A stretch of DNA of 64,000 nucleotides, taken from the NCBI GenBank assembly GCA_019096155.1, contig JAHCVI010000005.1, positions 1,002,468-1,066,467 of the forward strand. The letters run 5' to 3'. Of this stretch, positions 45,599 to 56,375 are shown piece after piece. Made by a program: the position numbers and the translations under genes. The DNA is from Staphylotrichum longicolle (lineage: Eukaryota > Ascomycota > Sordariomycetes > Sordariales > Chaetomiaceae). The notes beneath the pieces were generated by a model. It saw nothing but the letters and a program-made list of their open reading frames with translations, made no database searches and had not been told where the DNA came from. Every line of letters begins with the position of its first letter. Position 1 is the first letter of the stretch.

Positions 45599-47692
45599 AT
45601 GAACTGCATTCTCTATCGCACCCTCTAGTTCTCGTGCATCATCATAGCACCCCCGTACCGATACAAACCCCTTTCGCATGACGACGAAACCCGGCTGTTG
45701 CACCTGGAGCCGGGATCAGACGGCGACGATATCCGGTTCTCGCTTCACCCAGTTAGGCTAAGCGATAAACCTTCATACGAGGCCATATCTTATTGCTGGG
45801 GCGACGCTGGTGAGAATTGCGAGGTCTACTGCGAGGATGAGCTCCTCCTTGTAACCAGCAGCCTCTACACAGCCCTCAGACGCCTTCGAAGGCGTGATGC
45901 TGTCCGGATCTTCTGGGCTGATGCCATCTGCATCAATCAGCGCGACATTCCGGAAAAGAACAGGCAGCTCAGGCTTATGAGCCGTATCTACTCCCAGCCA
46001 AGTGCCGTCCTCATCTGGCTGGGCGACGACACCTCGGGGCTTGATGGACTCGATGAATGCATAAAGGGGGCACTAGAACTCCTGCCGCCCGAGCATCTCG
46101 AGTTCGAAGAGATATACCCAATTTCGTGCAGAATCCTCTCTGAAGTTGAGGTTTGTAATACCTTTAAATGAACCTACAAAGAGCGAAGCCGGCTTACGAA
46201 ACGCAGCGACTACGGCGTGAAGAGAAGCCCAATTTCATGGATCACGACTGGCGCCCCATCACTAGTCTCGTCATGAGGCCCTGGTTTAGCAGGAGATGGA
46301 TCATACAGGAGGTAGCTCTCGCAGACGACAGTGTACCCAGAACTATTATATGCGGAGACATCGCGCTTTCGTGGAAGCAGCTGGCCAGTGTGGCCTACAG
46401 AATGGCGAGCTACGGCATCGTAGCGCTTGTTTCTGGACAATCAACGAGTAAGCCTTGTTGCCAACGATATATATGACGAGTAAAACATTAACCTCGACGT
46501 CGAGCCAGTCAACCCTTACGCCCCGTACATGCTCGCGTTTTGTGCAGACAATCTCAGACCTGTCTTCATGCTGAGCGCCGTCTTCATGACATACTTGATA
46601 ACGGTATACCGTAAGCTGACCCTGGTCGACTGCGTTACCGCGACGCCAGTATTCCAGTGCACCGATCATAGAGACCATCTCTACTCGCTGCTCAGTCTGC
46701 CCCAGGATACCGGCGGCCTCGAAGCGGACTATTCCCTATCTATCGAAGAGGTGTGCATGAGATTCGCCGTTACAACACTAGTCTCCTGCCAGAACCTGAA
46801 GCTCCTGTGTCTCGCCCCGCACACCCTCTCCGGCCACGATAGCCAGAAGCACGACCGCCTTGCGCTTCCCTCGTGGGTCCCAGACTTGACGAGTCAGGGC
46901 TCAGCAAACCCTCTCGTCTCCTACACTATTCGGCCGCAGCTGTTCCACGCTGGGGGCGAACAAAAGCCCAGCGCCACCGTATCCGCAGACCGCCGCGTGC
47001 TCCACGTCAAGGGACGGATCGTCGACCGAGTTGCGAAATTAGTTGGGCCTCTGAACGAAGTACCCTTCCCGACCGAGGAGGATGTCGCTCCCAAGAGCGG
47101 CTTTCAGCCTCGCATGAAGATGTACATGAGGGACTGGGTAGGACGTTGTATTGAGGTAGCCGGCGAAGAACACTGGAAAGAGACAGAAAGCAAAGGAGAG
47201 CAGGAGCAGACACCTGTTGAGGAGACCAACGAAGAGGCTGAGTTTAGACGGCGGTTCTCGAACTTCTTGGAGACTCTTCTCTGTGGCATGATAACGATGC
47301 GGGATCCCGTACCAGCCGAGGTGCTTCAAGCGGCGCAGATCTATGTGGCCCACCTCGTTGACTATTTCAAAGATGACTTTGAGATGTCCGAGGGGGTTAG
47401 GATGATGATGCTGACGTACGGGGCTATAGTCGAGAACTCGCTCCTCGCAAGTGCCAGTTGCCGGCGCTTTTGTCGGACTACGCAAGGCCGGCTTGGTCAG
47501 GTGCGGAACGAGGCGAGAGAGGGCGATGTCTTTGTTTGTATCGTAGGCGCCGAGGTGCCATATCTTTTGCGGGCGAGCACAGAGAAGGAGGGAGTCTATA
47601 CACTAGTCGGCGACAGCTTCCTCCTGGGCGTCATGCAGGGCGAGGCGTTCTCAAACCAGCGTTACGAGACAGTCGACATTGCAATCGAGTGA
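45599..47692 (+). CDS. HET-domain (heterokaryon incompatibility) protein
   Basis: The body is split by two normal introns: 46151-46206 (GTTTGT) and 46448-46508 (GTAAGC). Joined exons read YKPLSHDDETRLLHLEPGSD, YEAISYCWGD (core HET motif 1), RIFWADAICINQRDIPEKN (motif 2), RPWFSRRWIIQEVAL (motif 3) and HRDHLYSLLSLPQDTGGL, followed by a ~300-residue C-terminal half ending with FVCIVGAEVPYLLRAS. This is a complete HET effector. HET proteins trigger cell death when non-self is sensed. The only ATG in a good context (CCCACCATGA, 45599) is in the same frame but separated from the body by a TAG at 45626-45628. No closer ATG lies between that TAG and the HET core. The gene may be edited, use another first exon, or be recently inactivated. 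Confidence 0.8.
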
Positions 47693-47749
47693 ATCGATCA
47701 CTCAAGGTCTCAGTACCTGACGTCAATGTAGCTCGAGAAGGGTGTTGTA

Positions 47750-48030
47750 GAAGAGTTATATATAGTTATATAACGTATGTTAAAAGCGAGAGGACTATAT
47801 AAGCGAACGGGCCACTTTTCGACGCAACGTGCCATCTCTGTACTTAACACTGATTTTCTCAACAATACAACATGCCCCCTACTTTAAAGAAAGCCAAGGC
47901 AATTTTGGCTCTTAGCTCTTTAAAAAGACAAAAATCTAAGCCTCCGCGCTACAATGAAAATAATACAATATTAGTTGTACTTCTCATGCCCAACGACGCG
48001 ATAGTTGGCCTCTACGACATGATGTTCTAG
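47750..48030 (+). mobile_element. 5' end of a pogo-like transposon with short transposase N-terminus
   Basis: Terminal-repeat-like sequence (TTAAAAGCGAGAGG, TATATAAGCGAACGGGCCAC) is followed about 80 bp later by ATG 47872 and MPPTLKKAKAILALSSLKRQ, the start of a pogo/Fot-type helix-turn-helix. The frame degenerates and stops at 48028. The end sequence resembles that next to the fragment at 31330-32366. Confidence 0.55.
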
Positions 48031-48197
48031 CCAATTTGCGTTGGCTCACAAACTTAGAGAGGAGGCTAGTTAACCATGAACTGACGCTCGAACTTCGGCA
48101 TCATCCCATGACACATTTCTTCCAGCAGCTCCATCCTCGAGAGGTCGTTGAGATGACATGATATGGATGACAATCGCTGTGTAAAAAGGACAAGCTT

Positions 48198-48767
48198 GTG
48201 CTTCCTTTGAACGGGCACGAGGCCGTCGTCGGGTTGCTGCGAGAAGGGGGCGGCTATCGAGGCGAAGGACAGAGACGATCGGACGCCGCTATACCTTGCC
48301 GCTTGAAGGGGCACGAGGCCGTCGTCCGGCTGCTGCTCCATTCCATGCCGAGAAGGGATCGTCCGCGCGGTCGACGCGAAGGTGAATACGATGGGACGCC
48401 GCTACACTACGCCGCTTTTAACGGGCACGAGGCCGTAGTCCGGCTACTGCTCGAGAAGGGGGCGGCCATTGATGCAAAGGGGGCGGCCATCGACGCAAAG
48501 GGGGCGGCCATCGATGCAAAGGGGGCGGCCATCGTGGCGAAGGGTGAATATAATGGGACGCCGCTACACCATGCCGCTAAAACGGGGCACGAGGCCGTCG
48601 TCCGGCTGCTACTCGAGAAGGGAGCAGCTATCGAAGCGAAAGATAGAGACGATTGGACGCCGCTGCACCATGCCGCTTTGAACGGGCACAAGGCTGTCGT
48701 CCGGCTGCTGCTCGAGAAGGGGGCGAGCTACGCGACGCGGGCGGCCATCGGGGCAAAGGTTAAATAG
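48198..48767 (+). pseudogene. Ankyrin-repeat receptor fragment with an inserted 21-bp micro-repeat
   Basis: Ankyrin repeats of the form GTPLHYAAFNGHEAVVRLLL and EKGAAIEAKDRDDWTPLHHA are seen, four complete or partial. In the middle a 21-bp unit (GGGGCGGCCATCGATGCAAA plus G) is repeated four times, giving GAAIDAK in tandem. No N-terminal effector or P-loop is found. The first two repeats are shifted in frame. A receptor tail remnant. Confidence 0.6.
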
Positions 48768-48774
48768 GATCGGA

Positions 48775-49845
48775 TGCAGTTGTACCTTGCTAAGTCAAGG
48801 AGCTACGCAGCTATTGTGTCCCTTAGGCTGGGCAGCCGTGTCATGGGGTGTTTTGTTGGATTCCTCCTTGTTCCTTGTCCTGCGCCTACTCCTACCACCC
48901 CAACCCCCTCCCATTATCTACCCCCAGTATCTTCCTTACTTTTTCTTGCTTCTATATTTCTCTTTCCTGAACATGTCTTTTAGCTGCTGGGTTGTTCATG
49001 CGTCATCATCAGTGGCACACCGGCGAAGGGGGATTATCACTAGCAAAATAGGATTCTCACTAGGTCCGGAACTACCAGCGGTTCTCGCATGCCTGGTCGT
49101 GATTGCATCATTATCATCGGCAATTTGTTGAGACAAAATGCCCCCACGCCACGCTTCCCATTCTTCGAGACTTACCCAACAATCACGTATGTCGATCAAA
49201 TTCCCTGGTATCAACGTTCTTCATTGGCAAGCGGAGTTAACAGTGACGCTCTTTGTCGGTTGCCGGTTCCATTGGTTCTTCACTTTCGGCCGAAGAAAGG
49301 ATGGGCCTGCGGGAGTCCAACTGTCGGTTACACAACACAGGGTCAAAACCTGGCCCTTGCTCCCTCGCGCATGTGGTCCTGAAACACTTACATCTTGCCC
49401 TTACATCAGACGACGCTAACATACCAATCATGCCGCTGCCCGGCCACGTTCTATGTCAAGTATTCCTCAAAAAGTTAATCCTCGGTTTTCATCTCCAAAG
49501 CTCGCAGACAAGGGGGTCCACCAGCTGCCACCGTACTGTGGCCCGGCTGCCAGGTGGACGGTTCTGTGTAACCACGCGCTCACCGATGAACCTCAGGGAC
49601 GCTACTGTCGCGATCACGAAAAGAGACGTGCTCCTCTGGCCCTCAAAATACACAGATCCTGATGCAGCTCACACTGCCATACGCTTACCCAGACGACTCC
49701 GGGATCAGACTTGGGTTGTCAAGACTCTGTGGAGCGAGGAAAGGGCAATGTGGTTAGCGCTACTTGTTCCTATCAACCTCCCAGATACTCCTTATGCGCG
49801 CACTCTTCCTCACCTTGCATCCGGTGGGGGTCCTCAACAACCTAT
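48775..49845. other. No recognised gene
   Basis: A pyrimidine-rich run lies near 48880-48980, followed by overlapping short ORFs without a domain. Confidence 0.45.
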
Positions 49846-49965
49846 CTATACCCCGCTGAATCCCTTGCACAAGGAGATAAGGCTCCTCATCGTCGGCCCA
49901 CATGGTGACGACAGAGACGCTCCTCTCTGCTTGGACCTCATCCATGTATCCTTGCTCGAGAACCC
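49846..49965 (+). pseudogene. N-terminal fragment of a HET protein
   Basis: The frame contains IYTPLNPLHKEIRLLIVGPH followed by DLIHVSLLENPWYIALT. This is the characteristic opening of fungal HET proteins, which normally continues into a (S/T)YVWGD motif. Here it breaks off into unrelated sequence. Remnant only. Confidence 0.55.
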
Positions 49966-50631
49966 TTGGTATATTGCTCTCACGTCCAGTGCTTTCCCTC
50001 CTCCCTTGCCCTCACCCACCACTCCCTTCAATTTCTCCCACAACGCGCCGCTCCAATGCCCTTCCCCTTCCTTCCCCGCCCGCTCCTTCAACCGGCCCAC
50101 GACCCTGCATGCAAGCCTCATATCACGAGGATACGATCTACAGTCTGATTCCGGCAGGTCGGTTGTGACCTCCTGCCTGACGGCGCCTGCTCACAACCCC
50201 TCTTTCAATGTTCGGGGAAGAGGGAGGGAGCGGGTAGGATAAAACTACAAGTAATTTCGCCGTGCGGTCGTGGATCTCGTTGTGCACATCACGACACCGA
50301 CACTCCAGAAAACACCTTCCTGAACGTCCCCGCCATTGTGGAGTGGTTGTACATGTGAGGCGGAATGGCTGGAACCGAAGGCTCGAGTGATCCTGTTTGA
50401 AGCCCAATGACTCATCTGAAGCCAAGGCCCAAACCTATCATCAACTACTTCACCGAAAGGGTTGCTGACCGGAGCAAATACGGTATTGAATCGTGAGATC
50501 CTGCGGAGGGAAGGAATACCATGTGCATAGAGCCATCGTATGCACGCAGTCCGAGTTCCTCGCTGCAGCTTGCCGCGTAGGCTTCAAGGTCAGTCAGTGG
50601 CAGTTTAAACGCCTGCACCACTAACACCTAT
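49966..50631. other. No recognised gene
   Basis: Short low-complexity Pro/Ser frames only; the right part is the 3' flank of the F-box gene. Confidence 0.45.
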
Positions 50632-52458
50632 TTATGGGTCCCAGGGGCCGCGTGGACGCGGGTCAGATTTGCTCATGTCCCAATATACTAAACTGGATAT
50701 CGGCCCTTCCAGCGCAACCTTAAAGTCGATCCTGGCCATGTCCGCGGGCGAAGGTGCCTCGCCATCTCTGACGGCGCGCCGCAGCTTTTCGTTGAGCGCC
50801 TCGCTTAGCTTGGTGCACGTCACTGTCCAGCCGCGATCGTCGTGGCTAACCTGGCAGACGATACCCGTCGCGTTAGCCCTGGCCGGGGATAGGCCACCTT
50901 CGTCACTCCACCCATTGTCGGAGACAAGATGCAACCGCTGCAGAGACGGCGGCTCGGTGGTCGAGCGCTCACGCATGTAGCGCAAGAGAGATTCGGCGGA
51001 TGCTGCGGTGACATGTGGAGGTGCCGGGGCGTCGACGTCGCTCCGGGGAACGGCCAAGGCGGTGTTGAATTTGACCGACCGTAGGCGCGGAAAACCGGCT
51101 ACTATGTCTAGCGTGGGGTACGGCCAGTCGTTGCCGTCGGCGGCAAGGTGAATGCTGAGATGTTCGAGCCGTGGGAGTCCGTCTCGGAGTTCCGTGAGGG
51201 CTTGAATGCCGGCTATGCCATCGGTCCATCGATATTCAGGCTGCCTAGAGCAGTAAGGCACGGGACAGACAAGTTCTAGACTGCGCAGGCGGGATCCGTG
51301 TCTGATGATGGGGGTAGTGCTGAGAGACGCAAAGTTGGGCACCGTGATGGAGTCGAGCATGGAGGGGATGGTCTCCAAGAAGTGTATCATGGCTCGTTCG
51401 TCGTGCTTGTAGATAGTCGGGAACTGGTAAGCCGAGCAAAGGTCAACTTCATGCAGCGCCGTCAGCTGCTGCGCGATCCGGTGTGCTAGCGAGCCCTTAG
51501 GTTCAACCAGTCGGCGTAGATGGGACCAGTCACAATGGCTGGCCCAGTAGTCTTGCTCGATTTCATCTTTCTTGCCGGGATACCCTTTGACACCCCATGG
51601 GAAGCCAGAACTCCGGCCCCAGGGGTATTCGAGGAGAACGAGTTCCTCGAATGGAGGCAACCGCTCATCGCCCACCAGACCAAGGCCGCAGTACTCGACG
51701 CAAGGTTCAAACCGTAGGCAGCCCTCGCGCTACCTGTAAATGTCAAGGGAGAGCTTGCGCAGGTTGGGACATGATAACAAAAGTTGTTTCAATGGCCGAG
51801 TCGTCTGTATGCATTCCTCGGCGGGGACGTACTGGATGTCGGCCCGAAGTGAATAAAGATTCGGGCTGCCTGTCAGATTGGTGAATTCGCGGGCTACAAT
51901 GGCCGCGGTGTACTCATTGGCGGCCGTGACAGAAAAATGAAGTCGGACCCGAGTACGCCGTTTCAGATTCTCGAGTAGTGATGCGGGGACGGGGTAGCAG
52001 AACGCGTCCACGTGGATATCAAGGAGGCCAGTCATCTGGTCGATCAGGCCGTACAGAGGCGTCGGAAACTGGTAGCCCTTCTGCTTGGTGTCGGCGAGCT
52101 CGACAAACCGAAGGGAGCGGATGGCGGGTAACAAGCCGTTGGAGGAGAGGTATTTCAGGAAGGCAATCTCATTCTTGGCCTTGCTCAACTTGAGACTAAT
52201 AGCGACGTGCCGGTGTTGGACGTAGCGGGCCTTGGTGTAGATGAGCGAGCTCACCGAAGCCAGGACGACGACGGTTCCGGGGCTGATGTCTTGCACGTGT
52301 TGGATGATCAACATGATGATCTCCTCAGGTAGGTCGCACAACGACCGTCGTCCTGGGTCTGCCGGCTTGGGCTTGCGCGCGGTGATGACCGAGGCAGAGC
52401 GCCAGGGCCGGCCGGCACTAACGCCGAGGACTTTGAAAAGCGAGCGTCCCGGAGCCAT
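50632..52458 (-). pseudogene. F-box/LRR-like protein interrupted by a single in-frame TAG
   Basis: ATG at 52458 gives MAPGRSLFKVLGVSAG. The F-box is RRSLCDLPEEIIMLIIQHVQ with VVLASVSSLIYTKARYV. Leu-rich segments follow (LLLSCPNLRKLSLDIYR). A TAG at 51730-51732 then stops the frame, but the same frame continues with REGCLRFEPCVEYCGLGLVG and FEELVLLEYPWG, a region normally contiguous in this fungal family, and goes on to 50632 (609 codons in all). Trp would fit at the TAG. F-box proteins recruit substrates to SCF ubiquitin ligases. The start codon directly abuts a pogo transposon (TA target site), so the gene has lost its original promoter. Confidence 0.7.
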
Positions 52459-52459
52459 A

Positions 52460-52507
52460 AGTCGGGCACCCCCCATTCCGATCACCCCACTTTCCGATCA
52501 CTTGGCA
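52460..52507. repeat. Left terminal inverted repeat of the pogo element
   Basis: 48 bp, identical by eye to the reverse complement of 54267-54314. Confidence 0.95.
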
Positions 52508-52560
52508 ATCTTGGCCCCTAAACCACCCCTTTTTTCCCACCCCTATATACTCTAGCTAGT

Positions 52561-54164
52561 TTAACTAACTACAATACATGAAGCATCTGAATCTGAACTT
52601 TCTGACCCGCTCTCTTCAGCTATAGAGTTGTCTATATGGCCTGCTTCAATCTGGGCTTTGTGGACCTGTTCAATTGAAGCGAACTGGGTGTTGGGATCTG
52701 GGACTACCTTCTTCCTTTTGGTCTTAACTGTGGCCTCTAATTTAGCTTTGAGGACCTCGTTTTCTTGTTGCAACCGAGCCAATTCGAAGTCCTTCTCGTC
52801 AAAAGCCTTCTCAACCTTCCTAAATAATAGCCGTCGTGTTGAGAGATCCTGCCGTCGGATGGCCAGGTTGTTGAGGTGGTCCCGGAGGACTGTCTTCTTC
52901 CGTGGGGTTGTAAATTCGACTTCTTTGGCCTCAACAACTAGCTGAGGAGGTTGCTGGGATATTGGAGTCTGTAGTGGATGTCGTTGTTTATCAAGGTTGA
53001 GCCTCTGGTTCGAATTCTCCAGCAAAAGACGGCTCATAAGAGGTTTGGCGATATTGACTGGCCACAACCCGCCTGCCCTCCCCAGACTTGATGTTGTGAG
53101 CTGTGATGGCTTGTTTCCGAGCCTGGAGGATGCATTTTAACATCAACTGCTTGCCAACGACTGTCGATTCCGACCAGCTATTCATCTGGTTGAGGAGCTT
53201 GCGGTAGGTGTGTTTTAGGGGGAGAACACAGATAAATCTAACGGCTGGAGAACGTGGGAGGTATGAGCTGGTAAAAAGAGTAACTGGATATTGTTGTCGA
53301 AGCAATGCCACATAAACTCGGTAGTTGTATGGCTGTCGTGGCCGTCCAAGATCAAGAGTCGTCTTTGGGAGGGTCTTGCGGCGGGTCCGAGGGATAAACA
53401 CCCGTTGAAGCCATTCCAACGCCACCACCCTATTTATCCAACCTTTTTCAGTTGCAGTGAATAACAGTCCTCCAATCCATCCTTTTCCACCGGGAACCAT
53501 TGTTGTTTGAACACTCTTGCCCCTGAAAATGACAGCTGGTGGGAGTGCTACCCCTGTTGCCGAGATACACTCGATGAAGGATGTCCAAGCCCGCGATCCT
53601 GGATCTTTCCGTTGAACGGCACGCGTTTCAGAGCTCCCAACAACTAGCCCATTGGTCCCTTGGCCTTCCATCAAGCCATATTCGTCCATATTATACCGGT
53701 TGGCTGGTAAGATGTCCTTGATGGCCGGGATATTCAGGTGTGGGAACCAACTGCGGATGACTTGGTCAGTGGCCCCATTGACTCGGACCGAATCAATCTT
53801 ACGGCTCTTTGGGTTCGAAGGACTGGATTTCTTCGAATAAACCGGTTAACCCAGCCCTTTCCGACAGTCGTTCGAGGTGCTCCTTGGGCCTGTAGAACCC
53901 GGCTTGCGAACTCCCGGATCTGGGCGTGGGTTGGAGGAATACCGAGAGCTACCTGGGTTAAGACCATTTGGTAAGATGATCTTCTTGTATTCGACTGAGG
54001 GTCTGTTGTGGTTCGGAGGCTTCTTGATGGGTCTGGGCACCATGGATACGGTCGGCCAAAGTAGTATATGGGATGCTAAATTCCCGGCTGATACTTCGAA
54101 TAGAATGGCCACCACGATGGTATTTCTGGACCGCATCTCGTAAATCTTGCTCTGAATAAGCCAT
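52561..54164 (-). pseudogene. pogo-type DDE transposase, broken by several 1-nt frameshifts
   Basis: ATG 54164 begins MAYSEQDLRDAVQKYHRGG, then SIRSISREFSIPYTTLADRI, a psq/CENP-B helix-turn-helix. A frameshift near 53962 leads to FASRVLQAQG and GKGWVNRFIRRNP. Another near 53790 leads to ATDQVIRSWFPHLN, then RYNMDEYGLMEGQG (first Asp). The second Asp lies in ILDGHDSHTT and the third in HVLQPLDLSVFSP, read in a shifted frame (indels near 53350 and 53215). A Lys/Glu-rich coiled C-terminus ends at 52561. All three catalytic Asp codons are still present, but the reading frame is not intact. Confidence 0.85.
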
Positions 54165-54266
54165 CTAGAAGCGGTGATACTAGAGTTAAAAAATGGAGTG
54201 GTTTGACCAAAGATTGACCGAGCTGTAGTAAGTTGAAGTGGTGTGGTTGAGAAAGCGGTGAGGATA

Positions 54267-54314
54267 TGCCAAGTGATCGGAAAGTGGGGTGATCGGAATG
54301 GGGGGTGCCCGACT
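54267..54314. repeat. Right terminal inverted repeat of the pogo element
   Basis: 48 bp, identical by eye to the reverse complement of 52460-52507; followed by the TA target site. Confidence 0.95.
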
Positions 54315-54319
54315 TAGTT

Positions 54320-56375
54320 GTCCGACTTCACAATCAGTGGTTGTTTTGGATCTCTCTGCAGCAGGACTGGGATGGGGTGGAAATGAGCAGCGGCAAGTCC
54401 TGCGGGCATGGCGGGATTATGAGGGGTTCGATGGGGGCCCTGGAAAGTTAGGTTTGTTAGTCTGGTTCTTCAGACAGGGGTCCTGGTCATTTTTTCAAAA
54501 CATGACCAAAAATCATCCAAGAACGATCAAAAGCTTATCATTTGGGGTAGGAGGGGTCAGAAAACAGCGGGTCTCGGGATCCAAAAATAATGCAGACATG
54601 ACTCCCACGTCCTTCACTTAAGCCAGCAGCGTTCTCAGACATTCCCGAAGCTGGGCAGCGGACGAGGTCAAACGGTGACGAGAGCAGCACCAGAAATCGC
54701 CACTTTCCTAAGCAATATTCGAGCAGCGCAGCTATGACCAATCCACAGTCGTTCGCATTTGATGACTTTATCGCCTGGCCGACGTCCGAACCACCCGATT
54801 CCCTCGTCACCTATACAACCGACCCGCAACCGAGCATTCATCGTCCGGAAGCCCTGCGTCAACCGATGTCTGCGACATCGACGATGTGGCTTCGGGCAGC
54901 CAAAGCCCAGCGCGGCGTGGTCGGGGCGAGTTGCCATTTGTACAGCTGGTTAACTAATCTAAAAGTAGAATAAGATTTGAAGACAAATTCTTTATTCGTA
55001 ACTAATCTGACTGGAGTGACAACTTGACATACGATGGCCATCCGCCTGCCTGCATCCATTATTCCATCGAATGGAAGTTAACCCTCCACTGATGTTTTAA
55101 AGACTGCTCATTGTAGGGATGTGTCACAACAGACTGCACTGAGATCCCTTGACGATTTGAGGGCATCTTGCTGGCCAGTGAGGAGAAGGCCCGCATTCTG
55201 GGCTCGAATTTGGAACAATGCACATTCTGGGAGATTTCGTGTACTAACAAGGATTCGGAGTATCTTTGAGAAAGTGAAGAAAGCAGGAAGCGATGGAAGT
55301 CGGCGGGTTTGGATCGTTTGTCTCCAATGTACGGTCTCTGATCAACACGTCATAAAGAAACTTGAAATGAATGGCAATGTAAGATAATGTGTAGCGAGTC
55401 TAGCCTTGCTCTGGAAAGATGCCACCGGTGAGGAGCATGGTGAGAGATGAATGCAAAGAACAACAGAAAATCCGCCTTGAATGAAGCTCGGGAGGCGTTT
55501 CTTAGCCCCGACGACGAGCATCGGACTATCGGCGCCTTTTCTCGTATGGTCCATGACTGCAACGCACCGGCCGGGTGCCACAAACGCTCCATGCAGTCGG
55601 GATTCTCTGGCGACTGCGCATTAGTCCACATGACCCAATGGCTCTGCGTTGGGCCAAGACAATCCCGGCAACGTTGCAAGGCAATGATTCCTGGGTTTGG
55701 GGCCTGGTCTTGATTTGCATCCGTCGGGGGGTTCTGCCCTCTACATGTACCTGTCAGCGAACTACCCGTACCGAAGTGTACGGCAGTCTCCCAGCGCTTA
55801 TTGAACGGGGAGTAGATGCTCTGGGTGAGGCCATTTTCCTTAAGTGGATTGTACGCTGAAGAGAGAAAAGGAAAGATGAAAAGACAAGAAAGAAAGAGGT
55901 TGCGCCAGTTGCTAGCGCGATGAGTGACGGCACTGTGTGCTCGTCCATGTTGTCCAAATTAGCCACCAAATAGGTTTTGTTGGTAGCCCGACATGCGGCG
56001 CGTTGTTGAAAAGCGCCGGTTTGCCTGATAACGACTTCCAAGCTCAATGGCTCAAATACATGTGGCAAGCTAGCCCCCTTTTTAGCGGCCAATGCCAGCC
56101 TTCCTCCCCAATTCCGTGTTGTTTGGTTGGCTGGGCTTCTCTGTCACCGCCCGTCCAAGTTCTGCATTGAGGCCAACAGCCGTCATGGGTGTCCCCCGAG
56201 AAGGGGAGGGGAGGGAGGGGCGGGGTTGTTGTTGTTCGAGACCAGACAGGCAGTTGAATTAACAATCATAATCCAACACATCCAAGAGTTTCTGCTCCAC
56301 CATCCTTCTGCCCCAACTGACTACCCCTGCTGACTTTTGACCCGCTGTACGAAACGTCCATCTTTCCACGTCGAG
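54320..56375. other. Mostly intergenic; a weak gene remnant near 54722-55090
   Basis: At 54734 an ATG frame and a shifted frame (SPASTDVCDIDDVASGSQSP, RGRGELPFVQL) end at a possible donor. After about 120 bp CIHYSIEWKLTLH is seen, then repeated stops. This might be a degenerate two-exon gene of a fungal family I cannot name. The remainder, including a G-rich run at 56200-56225, shows no gene; the last few hundred bases are the promoter side of the dynamin gene. Confidence 0.3.

Larger units (their letters stand above)
52460..54314 (-). mobile_element. Full-length pogo/Tc1-like DNA transposon with perfect 48-bp TIRs and TA target duplication
   Basis: The ends AGTCGGGCACCC...GGGTGCCCGACT form identical inverted repeats at 52460-52507 and 54267-54314. 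Both are flanked by TA (52458-52459 and 54315-54316), the hallmark of Tc1/mariner/pogo insertion. Each TIR contains two copies of a CCGATCAC motif (ATTCCGATCAC, TTTCCGATCAC), probably transposase binding sites. The interior holds one minus-strand transposase gene. The intact TIRs and TSD point to a fairly recent insertion. Confidence 0.92.

Noticed and set aside
44921..45703. 260-codon minus-strand frame crossing the HET gene start
   Set aside because: It overlaps the HET N-terminus and promoter region antisense and shows no recognisable domain.
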